A stretch of 39,433 bases of DNA, from the NCBI RefSeq assembly GCF_000003605.2, contig NW_003117700.1, forward strand, positions 1 to 39,433. The letters are read 5' to 3'. A program made the position numbers and the translations under genes. Within the stretch, counting starts at the first letter, position 1; the number at the start of each line of letters is the position of its first letter. The DNA is from Saccoglossus kowalevskii (taxonomy: Eukaryota; Hemichordata; Enteropneusta; Harrimaniidae). Positions 23,480-36,140 of this stretch are shown one piece after another. Under the pieces are notes generated by a model. That model did not search any database. It was not told the DNA's origin and was given only the letters and a program-made list of their open reading frames with translations.

Positions 23480-24768
23480 GCACTCAAAACGTATAGATGG
23501 CCTATAGAAATGAATACTATTAATTTGCCAGCCAGTCACTGCGTATGTACACGTCGCAAAACATATAGATGGCCTATAGAAATGAATGGGGTCCATTTGC
23601 CAGCCAGTCACTCCGTAAGTACACGTCGCAAAACATATAGATGGCCTATAGAAATGAAATGGGTCCACTTGCCAGCCAGTCACTGCGTATGTACACGTCG
23701 CAAAACATATAAGATGGCCTATATAAATGAATAGGGTCCATTTGCCAGCCAGTCACTGCTATGTACACGTCGCAAAACATATAGATGGCATATAGAATTG
23801 AATAGGGTCCATTTGCCCGCCAGTCACTGCGTAGGTACATGCACACAAAACATATAGATGGCCTATAGAAATGAATAGGGTCCATTTGCCAGCCAGTCAC
23901 TGCGTATGTACACGTCGATAAACGTATAGATGGCCTATAGAAATGAATACAGTTAATTTGCCAGCCAGTCACTGCGTATGTACACGTCGCAAAACATATA
24001 GATGGCCTATATAAATGAATAGAGTTCATTTGCCTCTCAGTCAGTGCGTATGTACACGTCGCAAAACATATAGATGGCATGTAGAAATGAATAGGGTCCA
24101 TTTGCCAGCCAGTCACGGCGTATGTACACGTGACAAAACATATAGATAGCCTATAGAAATGAATAGGGTCCATTTGACAGCCAGTCACTGCTTATGTAAA
24201 TGCACACAAAACGTATAGATGGCCTATATAAATGAATAGGGTCCATTTACAAGCCAGTCACTGCGTATATACACGTCGCAAAACATATAGCTGGACTATA
24301 GAAATGAATAGGGTCCATTTGCCAGCCAGTCACTGCGTATGTACACGTCGCAAAACATATAGATAGCCTATAGAAATGAATAGAGTCCATTTGTCAGCCA
24401 GTCACTGCGTATGAACACGTCGCAAAACATATAGATAGCCTATAGAAATGAATTGGGTCCATTTGCCAGTCTGTCACTGCGTATGTACACGTCGCAAAAC
24501 ATATAGATATCCTATAGAAATGAATAGGGTCCATTTGCCAGCCAGTCACTGCGTATGTACACGCACTAGAAACGTATAGATGGCCTATAGAAATGAATAG
24601 GGACCATTTGCCTTCCAGTCACTGCGAATGTACACGTCGCAAAACGTATAGATGGCCTCTAGAAATGAATAGGGTCCATTTGCCTTCCAGGCACTGCGTA
24701 TGTACACGTCGCAAAACATATAGATGGCCCATAGAAATGAATAGGGTCCACTTGCCAGCCAGTCACTG
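23479..24768 (+). repeat. Composite with C cassette, shortened B cassette and D cassette
   Basis: After CTATTAATTT and CACTCCGTAAG monomers, about 23,750-24,230 follows 26,350-26,830 (offset 2,601 at the right end), with the C monomer near 24,030 (GAGTTCATTTGCCTCTC). At about 24,240 the B cassette is shorter by two monomers: GGGTCCATTTACAAGCC is a hybrid of a first-monomer left half and a third-monomer right half. Beyond it 24,250-24,768 follows 26,995-27,513 at offset 2,745, exactly 144 more. Confidence 0.8.
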
Positions 24769-24778
24769 CGTATGTACA

Positions 24779-25135
24779 CGCACTCAAAACGTATAGATGG
24801 CCTATAGAAATGAATACTGTTAATTTGCCAGCCAGTCACTGCGTATGTACACGTCGCAAATCATATAGATGGCCTATAGAAATGAATGGGGTCCATTTGC
24901 CAGCCAGTCACTGCGTATGTACACATCGCAAAACGTATAGATGGCCTATAGAAATGAATAGGGTCCATTTGCCAGCCAGTCACTGCGTATGTACACGCAC
25001 TCAAAACGTATAGATGGCCTATAGAAATGAATACTGTTAATTTGCCAGCCAGCCACTGCGTATGTACACGTCGCAAATCATATAGATGGCCTATAGAAAT
25101 GAATGGGGTCCATTTGCCAGCCAGTCACTCCGTAA
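24779..25135 (+). repeat. 217-bp (3-monomer) tandem duplication
   Basis: ACGCACTC, CTGTTAATTT, GCAAATCATATAG and GAATGGGGTCC recur after exactly 217 bp (frames starting at 24,810 and 25,027). 217 is three units plus the extra base of the ACGCACTC monomer. The second copy reads CCAGCCAGCCACTG where the first reads CCAGCCAGTCACTG. Confidence 0.85.
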
Positions 25136-25920
25136 GTACACGTCGCAAAACATATAGATGGCCTATAGAAATAAATATTGTCCATTTGCCAGCAATTCAC
25201 TGCGTATGTACACGTCGCAAAAACATATAGATGGCCTATAGAAATGAATAGGGTCCATTTGCCAGCCAGTCACTGCGTATGTACACGTCGCAAAACATAT
25301 AGATGGCCTATAGAAATGAATAGGGTTCATTTGCCTCTCAGTCAGTGCGTATGTACACGTCGCAAAACATATAGATGGCATGTAGAAATGAATAGGGTCC
25401 ATTTGCCAGCCAGTCACGGCGTATGTACACGTGGCAAAACATATAGATAGCCTATAGAAATGAATAGGGTCCATTTGACAGCCAGTCACTGGGATGTACA
25501 TGCACACAAAACATATAGATGGCCTATAGAAATGAATATGGTACATTTGGCAGCCAGTCACTGCGTATGTACACGTCGCAAAACGTATAGATGGCCTATA
25601 GAAATGAATAGTGTCCATTTGCCAACCAGACACTGCGTATGCGCACGTCGCAAAACGTATAGATGGCCTATAGAAATGAATAGGGTCCATTTGCCAGCCA
25701 GTCACTGCGTATGTACACGCACTCAAAACGTATAGATGGCCTATATAAATGAATACTGTTAATTTGCCAGCCAGTCACTGCGTATGTACACGTCGCAAAA
25801 CATATAGATGGCCTATAGAAATGAATGGGGTCCATTTGCCCGCCAGTCACTGCGTAGGTACATGCACACAAAACATATAGATGGCCTATAGAAATGAATA
25901 GGGTCCATATGCCAGCCAGT
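25135..25920 (+). repeat. Segment partly shared with 37.3-37.8 kb
   Basis: It contains a C monomer near 25,331, then CACGGCG, TTGACAGCC and a shortened CACTGGGATGTACATG monomer. From about 25,530 it follows 37,345 at offset 11,816, with private CCAGACACTGCG, GCGCACGTCGC, CTATATAAATGAATACTG and CCCGCCAGTCAC. An extra A is present near 25,221 (GTCGCAAAAACAT). Confidence 0.75.
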
Positions 25921-26290
25921 CACTCCGTAAGTACACGTCGCAAAACATATAGATGGCCTATAGAAATGAATAGGGTCCACTTGCCAACAAGTCACTGCGT
26001 ATGTACACGTCGCAAAACATATAGATGGCCTATAGACATGAAAAGGGTCCACTTGCCAGCCAGTCACTGCGTATGTACACGTCGCAAAACATATAAGATG
26101 GCCTATATAAATGAATATGGTCCATTTGCCAGCCAGTCACTCCGTAAGTACACGTCGCAAAACATATAGATGGCCTATAGAAATGAATAGGGTCCACTTG
26201 CCAACAAGTCACTGCGTATGTACACGTCGCAAAACATATAGATGGCCTATAGACATGAAAAGGGTCCACTTGCCAGCCAGTCACTACGCA
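25921..26290 (+). repeat. 217-bp (3-monomer) tandem duplication absent from the 37.7-kb copy
   Basis: CACTCCGTAAGTAC, CTTGCCAACAAGTC, AGACATGAAAAGGG and CACTTGCC recur after exactly 217 bp (units start at 25,921 and 26,138). The homologous place at 37,737-37,880 has the set once. The second unit diverges near 26,286 (CACTACGCATG). Confidence 0.87.
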
Positions 26291-26834
26291 TGTACACGTC
26301 GCAAAACATATAGATGGCCGATATAAATGAATGCAGTTAATTTGCCAGCCAGTCACTGCGTATGTACACGTCGCAAAACATATAGATGGCATATAGAATT
26401 GAATAGGGTCCATTTGCCCGCCAGTCACTGCGTAGGTACATGCACACAAAACATATAGATGGCCTATAGAAATGAATAGGGTCCATTTGCCAGCCAGTCA
26501 CTGCGTATGTACACGTCGATAAACGTATAGATGGCCTATAGAAATGAATACAGTTAATTTGCCAGCCAGTCACTGCGTATGTACACGTCGCAAAACATAT
26601 AGATGGCCTATAGAAATGAATAGGGTTCATTTGCCTCTCAGTCAGTGCGTATGTACACGTCGCAAAACATATAGATGGCATGCAGAAATGAATAAGGTCC
26701 ATTTGCCAGCCAGTCACGGCGTATGTACACGTGACAAAACATATAGATAGCCTATAGAAATGAATAGGGTCCATTTGACAGCCAGTCACTGCTTATGTAA
26801 ATGCACACAAAACGTATAGATGGCCTATAGAAAT
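26290..26834 (+). repeat. Lead-in to block L copy 2, with C cassette
   Basis: Variants include GATATAAATGAATGCAG, GCATATAGAATTG, CCCGCCAGTC with GTAGGTACATG, GTCGATAAACG, CAGTTAATTT, the C monomer near 26,633, CATGCAGAAATG, GAATAAGGTCC, CACGTGAC and CACTGCTTATGTAAATG. From 26,540 it matches 37,990 onward at offset 11,454. Confidence 0.78.
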
Positions 26835-29800
26835 GAATAGGGTCCATTTGCCAGCCAGTCACTGCGTATGTACACGTCGCAAAACATATAGATGGCCTAT
26901 GGAAATGAATAGGGTCCATTTGCCAGCCAGTCACTGCCTATGTACACGTCGCAAAATGTATAGATGGCCTATAGAAATGAATACAGTTAATTTACAAGCC
27001 AGTCACTGCGTATATACACGTCGCAAAACATATAGCTGGACTATAGAAATGAATAGGGTCCATTTGCCAGCCAGTCACTGCATATGTACACGTCGCAAAA
27101 CATATAGATAGCCTATAGAAATGAATAGAGTCCATTTGTCAGCCAGTCACTGCGTATGAACACGTCTCAAAACATATAGATAGCCTATAGAAATGAATTG
27201 GGTCCATTTGCCAGTCTGTCACTGCGTATGTACACGTCGCAAAACATATAGATATCCTATAGAAATGAATAGGGTCCATTTGCCAGCCAGTCACTGCGTA
27301 TGTACACGCACTAGAAACGTATAGATGGCCTATAGAAATGAATAGGGACCATTTGCCTTCCAGTCACTGCGAATGTACACGTCGCAAAACGTATAGATGG
27401 CCTCTAGAAATGAATAGGGTCCATTTGCCTTCCAGGCACTGCGTATGTACACGTCGCAAAACATATAGATGGCCTATAGAAATGAATAGGGTCCACTTGC
27501 CAGCCAGTCACTGCGAATGTACACGTCGCAAAACATATAGATAGCCTATAGACATGAATAGTGTCCACTTGCCAGCGAGTCACTGTGTATGTACACGTCG
27601 CAAAACGTATAGATATCCTATAGACATGAATAGGGTCCATTTTCCAGCCAGTCACTGCGTATGTACACATCGCAAAACGTATAGATGGCCTATAGAAATG
27701 AATAGGGTCCATTTGCCAGCCAGTCACTGCGTATGTACACGCACTCAAAACGTATAGATGGCCTACAGAAATGAATACTGTTAATTTGCCAGCCAGTCAC
27801 TGCGTATGTACACGTCGCAAATCATATAGATGGCCTATAGAAATGAATGGGGTCCATTTGCCAGCCAGTCACTCCGTAAGTACACGTCGCAAAACATATA
27901 GATGGCCTATAGAAATGAATAGGGTCCACTTGCCAGCAATTCACTGCGTATGTACACGTCGCAAAACATATAGATGGCCTATAGAAATGAATAGGATCCA
28001 TTTGGCAGCCAGTCACTGCTATGTACACGTCGCAAAACATATAGATGGCATATAGAATTGAATAGGGTCCATTTGCCAGCCAGTCACTGCGTAGGTACAT
28101 GCACACAAAACATATAGATGGCCTATAGAAATGAATAGGGTCCATTTGCCAGCCAGTCACTGCGTATGTACACGTCGATAAACGTATAGATGGCCTATCG
28201 AAAAGAATACAGTTAATTTGCCAGCCAGTCACTGCGTATGTACACGTCGCAAAACATATAGATGGCCTATAGAAATGAATAGGGTTCATTTGCCTCTCAG
28301 TCAGTGCGTATGTACACGTGGCAAAACATATAGATGGCATGTAGAAATGAATAGGGTCCATTTGCCAGCCAGTCACGGCGTATGTACACGTGGCAAAACA
28401 TATAGATAGCCTATAGAAATGAATAGGGTCCATTTGACAGCCAGTCACTGCGTATGTACATGCACACAAAACGTATAGATGGCCTATAGAAATGAATAGG
28501 GTCCATTTGCCAGCCAGTCACTGCGTATGTACACGTCGCAAAACATATAGATGGCCTATAGAAATGAATAGGGTCCATTTGCCAGCCAGTCACTGCGTAT
28601 GTACACGTCGCAAAATGTATAGATGGCCTATAGAAATGAATACAGTTAATTTACAAACCAGTCACTGCGTATATACACGTCGCAAAACATATAGCTGGAC
28701 TATTGAAATGAATAGGGTCCATTTGCCAGCCAGTCACTGCGTATGTACACGTCGCAAAACATATAAATAGCCTATAGAAATGAATAGGGTCCATTTGTCA
28801 GCCAGTCACTGCGTATGAACACGTCGAAAAACATATAGATAGCCTATAGAAATGAATTGGGTCCATTTGCCTTCCAGTCACTGCGTATGTACACGTCGCA
28901 AAACGTATAGATGGCCTATAGAAATGAATATGGTACATTTGGCAGCCAGTCACTGCGTATGTACACGTCACAAAACGTATAGATGGCTTATAGAAATGAA
29001 TAGTGTCCATTTGCCAACCAGTCACTGCGTATGTGCACGTCGCAAAACGTATAGATGGCCTATAGAAATGAATAGGGTCCATTTGCCAGCCAGTCACTGC
29101 GTATGTACACGCACTCAAAACGTATAGATGGCCTATAGAAATGAATACTGTTAATTTGCCAGCCAGTCACTGCGTATGTACACGTCGCAAAACATATAGA
29201 TGGCCTATAGAAATGAATGGGGTCCATTTGCCAGCCAGTCACTGCGTATGTACACGTCGCAAAACATATAGATGGCCTATAGAAATGAATGGGGTCCATT
29301 TGCCAGCAAGTCACTCCGTAAGTACACGTCGCAAAACATATAGGTGGCCTATAGAAATGAATAGGGTCCATTTGCCAGCCAGTCACTCTGTAAGTACACG
29401 TCGCAAAACATATAGATGGCCTATAGAAATGAATAGGGTCCATTTGCCAGCCAGTCACTGCGTATGTACATGCACACAAAACATATAGATGGCCTATAGA
29501 AATGAATAGGGTCCAATTGCCATCCAGTCACTGTGTATGTAGACGTGGCAAAGCATATAGATGGCATATAGACAATAATAGGGTCCATTTGCCAGCCAGT
29601 CACTACGTATGTACATGCACACAAAACGTATAGATGGCCTATAGAAATGAATAGTGTCCTATAGAAATGAATAGTGTCCATTTGCCACCCAGTCACTGCG
29701 TATGTACACGTCGCAAAACATATAGATGGCATGTAGAAATGAATAGGGTCCACTTGCCAGCCAGTCACTGCGTATGTACACGTCGCAAAACATATACGAT

Positions 29801-32116
29801 GGCCTATAGAAATGAATATGGTCCATTTGCCAGCCAGTCACTGCGTATGTACACGTCGCAAAACATATAGATGGCCGATATAAATGAATGCAGTTAATTT
29901 GCCAGCCAGTCACTGCGTATGTACACGTCGCAAAACATATAACTGGCCTATAGAAATGAATAGGATCCATTTGGCAGCCAGTCACTGCTATGTACATGTC
30001 GCAAAACATATAGATGGCATATAGAATTGAATAGGGTCCATTTGCCAGCCAGTCACTGCGTAGGTATATGCACACAAAACATATAGATGGCCTATAGAAA
30101 TGAATAGGGTCCATTTGCCAGTCAGCCAGTCACTGCGTATGTACACGTCGATAAACGTATAGATGGCCTATCGAAATGAATACAGTTAATTTGCCAGCCA
30201 GTCACTGCGTATATACACGTCGCAAAACATATATATGGCCTATAGAAATGAATAGGGTCCATTTGCCAGCCAGTCACTGCGTATGTACACGTCGCAAAAC
30301 AAATAGATGGCCTATAGAAATGAATGGAGTCCACTTGCCAGCCAGTCACTGCGTATGTACACGTCGCAAAACATATAGATGGCCTATAGAAATGAATGGA
30401 GTCCACTTGCCAGCTAGTCACTCCGTAAGTACACGTCGCAAAACATAGAGATGGCCTATAGAAATGAATAGGGTCCATTTGCCAGCAAGTCACTGCGTAT
30501 GTACACGTCGCAAAACATATAGATGGCCCATAGACATGAATAGGGTCCACTTGCCAGCCAGTCAATGCGTATGTACACGTCGCAAAACATATAAGATGGC
30601 CTGTAGAAATGAATATGGTCCATATGCCATCCAGTCACTGCGTATGTACACGTCGCAAAACATATAGATGGCCAATATAAATGAATGCAGTTAATTTGCC
30701 AGCCAGTCACTGCGTATGTACACGTCGAAAAACATATAGCTGGCCTATAGACATGAATAGGGTCCACTTGCCAGCCAGTCACTGCGTATGTACACGTCGC
30801 AAAACATATAAGATGGCCTATAGAAATGAATATGGTCCATTTGCCAGCCAGTCACTGCGTATGTACACGTCGTAAAACATATAGATGGCCGATATAAATG
30901 AATGCAGTTAATTTGCCAGCCAGTCACTGCGTATGTACACGTCGCAAAACATATAGCTGGCCTATAGAAATGAATAGGCTCCATTTGGCAGCCAGTCACT
31001 GCTATGTACACGTCGCAAAACATATAGATGGCATTTAGAATTGAATAGGGTCCATTTGCCAGCCAGTCACTGCGTAGGTACATGCACACAAAACGTATAG
31101 ATGGCCTATAGAAATGAATACTGTTAATTTGCCAGCCAGTCACTGCATATGTACACGTCGCAAATCATATAGATGGCCTATAGAAATGAATGGGGTCCAT
31201 TTGCCAGCCAGTCACTCCGTAAGTACACGTCGCAAAACATATAGATGGCCTATAGAAATGAATAGGGTCCACTTGCCAGCAATTCACTGCTTATGTACAC
31301 GTCGCAAAACATATAGATGGCCTATAGAAATGAATAGGATCCATTTGGCAGCCAGTCACTGCTATGTACACGTCGCAAAACATATAGATGGCATATAGAA
31401 TTGAATAGGGTCCATTTGCCAGCCAGTCACTGCGTAGGTACATGCACACAAAACATATAGATGGCCTATAGAAATGAATATGGTCCATTTGCCAGCCAGT
31501 CACTGCGTATGTACACGTCGATAAACGTACAGATGGCCTATAGAAATGAATACAGTTAATTTGCCAGCCAGTCACGGCGTATGTACACGTCGCAAAACAT
31601 ATAGATGGCCTATAGAAAGGAATAGGGTTCATTTGCCTCTCAGTCAGTGCGTATGTACACGTCGCAAAACATATAGATGGCATGTAGAAATGAATAGGGT
31701 CCATTTGCCAGCCAGTCACGGCGTATGTACACGTGGCAAAACATATAGATAGCCTATAGAAATGAATAGGGTCCATTTGACAGCCAGTCACTGCGTATGT
31801 ACATGCACACAAAACGTATAGATGGCCTATAGAAATGAATAGGGTCCATTTGCCAGCCAGTCACTGCGTATGTACACGTCGCAAAACATATAGATGGCCT
31901 ATAGAAATGAATAGGGTCCATTTGCCAGCCAGTCACTGCGTATGTACACGTCACAAAATGTATAGATGGCCTATAGAAATGAATACAGTTAATTTACAAG
32001 CCAGTCACTGCGTATATACACATCGCAAAACATATAGCTGGACTATAGAAATGAATAGGGTCCATTTGCCAGCCAGTCACTGCGTATGTACACGTCGCAA
32101 AACATATAGATAGCCA
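26835..32116 (+). repeat. Large segmental block L, copy 2
   Basis: Partner of 7,550-13,048. Relative to that copy it has two more monomers near 29,210-29,355 (an extra GAATGGGGTCC unit and a neighbour), one more near 30,330-30,400 (GAATGGAGTCC repeated) and six fewer at 31,380. Between these steps only scattered substitutions separate the copies. Its left part (26,835-27,930) is also copied at 34,360-35,455 (offset 7,526), and 26,835-27,545 at 38,289-39,000 (offset 11,454). Confidence 0.9.
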
Positions 32117-32510
32117 ATAGAAATGAATAGTGTCCATTTGCCAACCAGTCGCTGCGTATGTGCACGTCGCAAAACGTATAGATGGCCTATAGAAATGATT
32201 AGGGTCCATTTGCCAGCCAGTCACTGCGTATGTACACGCACTCAAAACGTATAGATGGCCTATAGAAATGAATACAGTTAATTTGCCAGCCAGTCACTGC
32301 GTATGTACACGTCGCAAAACATATAGATGGCCTGTAGAAATGAATAGGGTCCATTTGCCAGCCAATCACTGCGTATGTACACGTAGCAAAACATATAGAT
32401 GGCATGTAGAAATGAATAGGGTCCATTTGTCAGCCAGTCACTGCGTATGAACACGTCGAAAAACATATAGATAGCCTATAGAAATGAATTGGGTCCATTT
32501 GCCAGCCAGT
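32116..32510 (+). repeat. Junction stretch between block L and the 576-bp repeat
   Basis: Begins with GTGTCCATTTGCCAACC and GTGCACGTCGC (as near 9,720), then ACGCACTC and CAGTTAATTT. Private variants are GAAATGATTAGGG, GGCCTGTAGAAATG, CCAGCCAATCACTG and CACGTAGCAAAAC. It leads into TTTGTCAGCC, GAACACGTCG and GAATTGGGTCC. Confidence 0.7.
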
Positions 32511-33450
32511 CACTGCGTTTGTACACGCACTGAAAACGTATAGATGGCCTATAGAAATGAATAGGGTCCATTTGCCTTCCAGTCACTGCGTATGTACACG
32601 TCGCAAAACGTATAGATGGCCTCTAGAAATGAACAGGGTCCATTTGCCTTCCAGTCACTGCGTATGTACACGTCGCAAAACATATAGATGGCCTATAGAA
32701 ATGAATAAGGTCCATTTGCCAGCCAGTCACTGCGAATGTACACGTCGCAAAACATATAGATAGCTATAGACATGAATAGGGTCCACTTGCCAGCCAGTCA
32801 CTGTGTATGTACACGTCGCAAAACGTATAGATATCCTATAGCAATGAATAGGGTCCATTTGCCAGCCAGTCACTGCGTATGTACACGTCGCAAAACATAT
32901 AGATGGCATGTAGAAATGAATAGGGTCCATTTGTCAGCCAGTCACTGCGTATGAACACGTCGAAATACATATAGATAGCCTATAGAAATGAATTGGGTCC
33001 ATTTGCCAGTCTGTCACTGCGTATGTACACGTCGCAAAACATATAGATATCCTATAGAAATGAATAGGATCCATTTGCCAGCCAGTCACTGCGTATGTAC
33101 ACGCACTGAAAACGTATAGATGGCCTATAGAAATGAATAGGGTCCATTTGCCTTCCAGTCACTGCGTATGTACACGTCGCAAAACGTATAGATGGCCTCT
33201 AGAAATGAATAGGGTCCATTTGCCTTCCAGTCACTGCGTATGTACACGTCGCAAAACATATAGATGGCCTATAGAAATGAATAGGGTCCACTTGCCAGCC
33301 AGTCACTGCGAATCTACACGTCGCAAAACATATAGATAGCTATAGACATGAATAGGGTCCACTTGCCAGCCAGTCACTGTGTATGTACACGTCGCAAAAC
33401 GTATAGATATCCTATAGAAATGAATAGGGTCCATTTGCCAGCCAGTCACT
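32510..33450 (+). repeat. 576-bp (8-monomer) tandem higher-order repeat, 1.6 copies
   Basis: Matches 5,310-6,090 at a constant offset of 27,195 up to about 33,285, then continues the second unit further than the 5-kb copy does (the ATAGATAGCTATAGAC, TGTGTATG and AGATATCC monomers occur a second time, at 33,330-33,415). The first monomer is marked by ACGCACTGAAAACG at 32,526 and 33,102. Private changes are GAACAGGGTCC and GCGAATCTACACG. Confidence 0.85.
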
Positions 33451-34330
33451 GCGTATGTACACGTCGCAAAACGTATAGATGGCCTATAGAAATGAATAGG
33501 GTCCATTTGCCATCCAGTCACTGCGCATGTACACGCACACAAAACGTATAGATGGCCTATAGAAATGAATACATTTAATTTGCCAGCCAGTCACTGCGTA
33601 TGTACACGTCGCAAAACAAATAGATAGCCTATAGAAATGAATAGGGTCTTTTTGCCAGCCAGTAACTGCGTATGTACACGTCGCAAAACATATAGATGGC
33701 ATATAGAAATGAATAGGGTCCATTTACCAGGCAGTCACTGCGTATGTACACGTCGATAAACGTATAGATGGGCCTATAGAAATGAATACAGTTAATTTGC
33801 CAGCCAGTCACTGCGTATATACACGTCGCAAAACATACAGATGGCCGATATAAATGAATGCAGTTAATTTGCCAGCCAGTCACTGCGTATGTACACGTCG
33901 CAAAACATATAGCTGGCCTATAGATATGAATAGGATCCATTTGGCAGCCAGTCACTGCTATGTACACGTCGCAAAACATATAGATGGCATATAGAATTGA
34001 ATAGGGTCCATTTGCCCGCCAGTCACTGCGTAGGTACATGCACACAAAACATATAGATGGCCTATAGAAATGAATAGGGTCCATTTGCCAGCCAGTCACT
34101 GCGTATGTACACGTCGATAAACGTATAGATGGCCTATAGAAATGAATACAGTTAATTTGCCAGCCAGTCACTGCGTATGTACACGTCGCAAAACATATAG
34201 ATGGCATGCAGAAATGAATAAGGTCCATTTGCCAGCCAGTCACGGCGTATGTACACGTGACAAAACATATAGATAGCCTATAGAAATGAATAGGGTCCAT
34301 TTGACAGCCAGTCACTGCTTATGTAAATGC
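33450..34330 (+). repeat. Composite: AAACAAATAG monomers and a copy of the 17.3-17.9 kb stretch
   Basis: Starts with CCATCCAGTCACTGCGCATG and ACGCACACAAAACG, then CATTTAATTT, AACAAATAGATAGCC and GGGTCTTTTTGCC. From about 33,845 it follows 17,340. Unlike most C-B regions it lacks the CCTCTCAGTCAG monomer: CAGTTAATTT is followed directly by CATGCAGAAATG near 34,205, so one C monomer appears to have been removed. Confidence 0.72.
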
Positions 34331-35455
34331 ACACAAAACGTATAGATGGCCTATAGAAATGAATAGGGTCCATTTGCCAGCCAGTCACTGCGTATGTACA
34401 CGTCGCAAAACATATAGATGGCCTATAGAAATGAATAGGGTCCATTTGCCAGCCAGTCACTGCGTATGTACACGTCGCAAAATGTATAGATGGCCTATAG
34501 AAATGAATACAGTTAATTTACAAGCCAGTCACTGCGTATATACACGTCGCAAAACATATAGCTGGACTATAGAAATGAATAGGGTCCATTTGCCAGCCAG
34601 TCACTGCATATGTACACGTCGCAAAACATATAGATAGCATATAGAAATGAATAGAGTCCATTTGTCAGCCAGTCACTGCGTATGAACACGTCTCAAAACA
34701 TATAGATAGCCTATAGAAATGAATTGGGTCCATTTGCCAGTCTGTCACTGCGTATGTACACGTCGCAAAACATATAGATATCCTATAGAAATGAATAGGG
34801 TCCATTTGCCAGCCAGTCACTGCGTATGTACACGCACTAGAAACGTATAGATGGCCTATAGAAATGAATAGGGACCATTTGCCTTCCAGTCACTGCGAAT
34901 GTACACGTCGCAAAACGTATAGATGGCCTCTAGAAATGAATAGGGTCCATTTGCCTTCCAGGCACTGCGTATGTACACGTCGCAAAACATATAGATGGCC
35001 GATATAAATGAATAGGGTCCACTTGCCAGCCAGTCACTGCGAATGTACACGTCGCAAAACATATAGATAGCCTATAGACATGAATAGTGTCCACTTGCCA
35101 GCGAGTCACTGTGTATGTACACGTCGCAAAACGTATAGATATCCTATAGACATGAATAGGGTCCATTTTCCAGCCAGTCACTGCGTATGTACACATCGCA
35201 AAACGTATAGATGGCCTATAGAAATGAATAGGGTCCATTTGCCAGCCAGTCACTGCGTATGTACACGCACTCAAAACGTATAGATGGCCTATAGAAATGA
35301 ATACTGTTAATTTGCCAGCCAGTCACTGCGTATGTACACGTCGCAAATCATATAGATGGCCTATAGAAATGAATGGGGTCCATTTGCCAGCCAGTCACTC
35401 CGTAAGTACACGTCGCAAAACATATAGATGGCCTATAGAAATGAATAGGGTCCAC
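34330..35455 (+). repeat. B-D block, third copy (of 26.8-27.95 kb and 7.6-8.7 kb)
   Basis: Matches 26,835-27,930 at offset 7,526 and 7,560-8,645 at offset 26,811. It shares the GGCCGATATAAATGAATAGGG monomer with the 8-kb copy (8,190 and 35,000), whereas the 27-kb copy reads GGCCTATAGAAATG there, so this copy is nearer to 8 kb at that site. Confidence 0.85.
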
Positions 35456-36140
35456 TTGCCAACAAGTCACTGCGTATGTACACGTCGGAAAACATATAGA
35501 TGGCCTATAGACATGAAAAGGGTCCACTTGCCAGCCAGTCACTGCGTATGTACACGTCGCAAAACATATAAGATGGCCTATATAAATGAATATGGTCCAT
35601 TTGCCACCCAGTCACTACGCATGTACACGTCGCAAAACATATAGATGGCCGATATAAATGAATGCAGTTAATTTGCCAGCCAGTCACTGCGTATGTACAC
35701 GTCGCAAAACATATAGCTGGCCTATAGATATGAATAGGATCCATTTGGCAGCCAGTCACTGCTATGTACACGTCGCAAAACATATAGATGGCATATAGAA
35801 TTGAATAGGGTCCATTTGCCAGCCAGTCACTGCGTAGGTACATGCACACAAAACATATAGATGGCCTCTAGAAATGAATAGGGTCCATTTGCCAGCCAGC
35901 CAGTCACTGCGTATGTACACGTCGATAAACATATAGATGGCCTATCGAAATGAATACAGTTAATTTGCCAGCCAGTCACTGCGTATATACACGTCGCAAA
36001 ACACATATATGGCCTATAGAAATGAATAGGGTCCATTTGCCAGCCAGTCACTGCGTATGTACATGTCGCAAAACATATAGATAGCCTATAGAAATGAATA
36101 GGGTCCATTTGTCAGCCAGTCACTGCGTATGAACACGTCG
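35455..36140 (+). repeat. Mosaic: 26.0-26.4-kb-like, then left-edge-like monomers
   Basis: CTTGCCAACAAGTC, AGACATGAAAAGGG and CACTACGCATG follow 25.98-26.3 kb. GATATAAATGAATGCAG, ATATGAATAGGATCC and CACTGCTATG follow 33.85-34.0 kb. 35,813-36,052 repeats the first 240 bases of the window. A two-base gain (ACATATATAGATAGCC) lies near 36,150. Confidence 0.72.
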
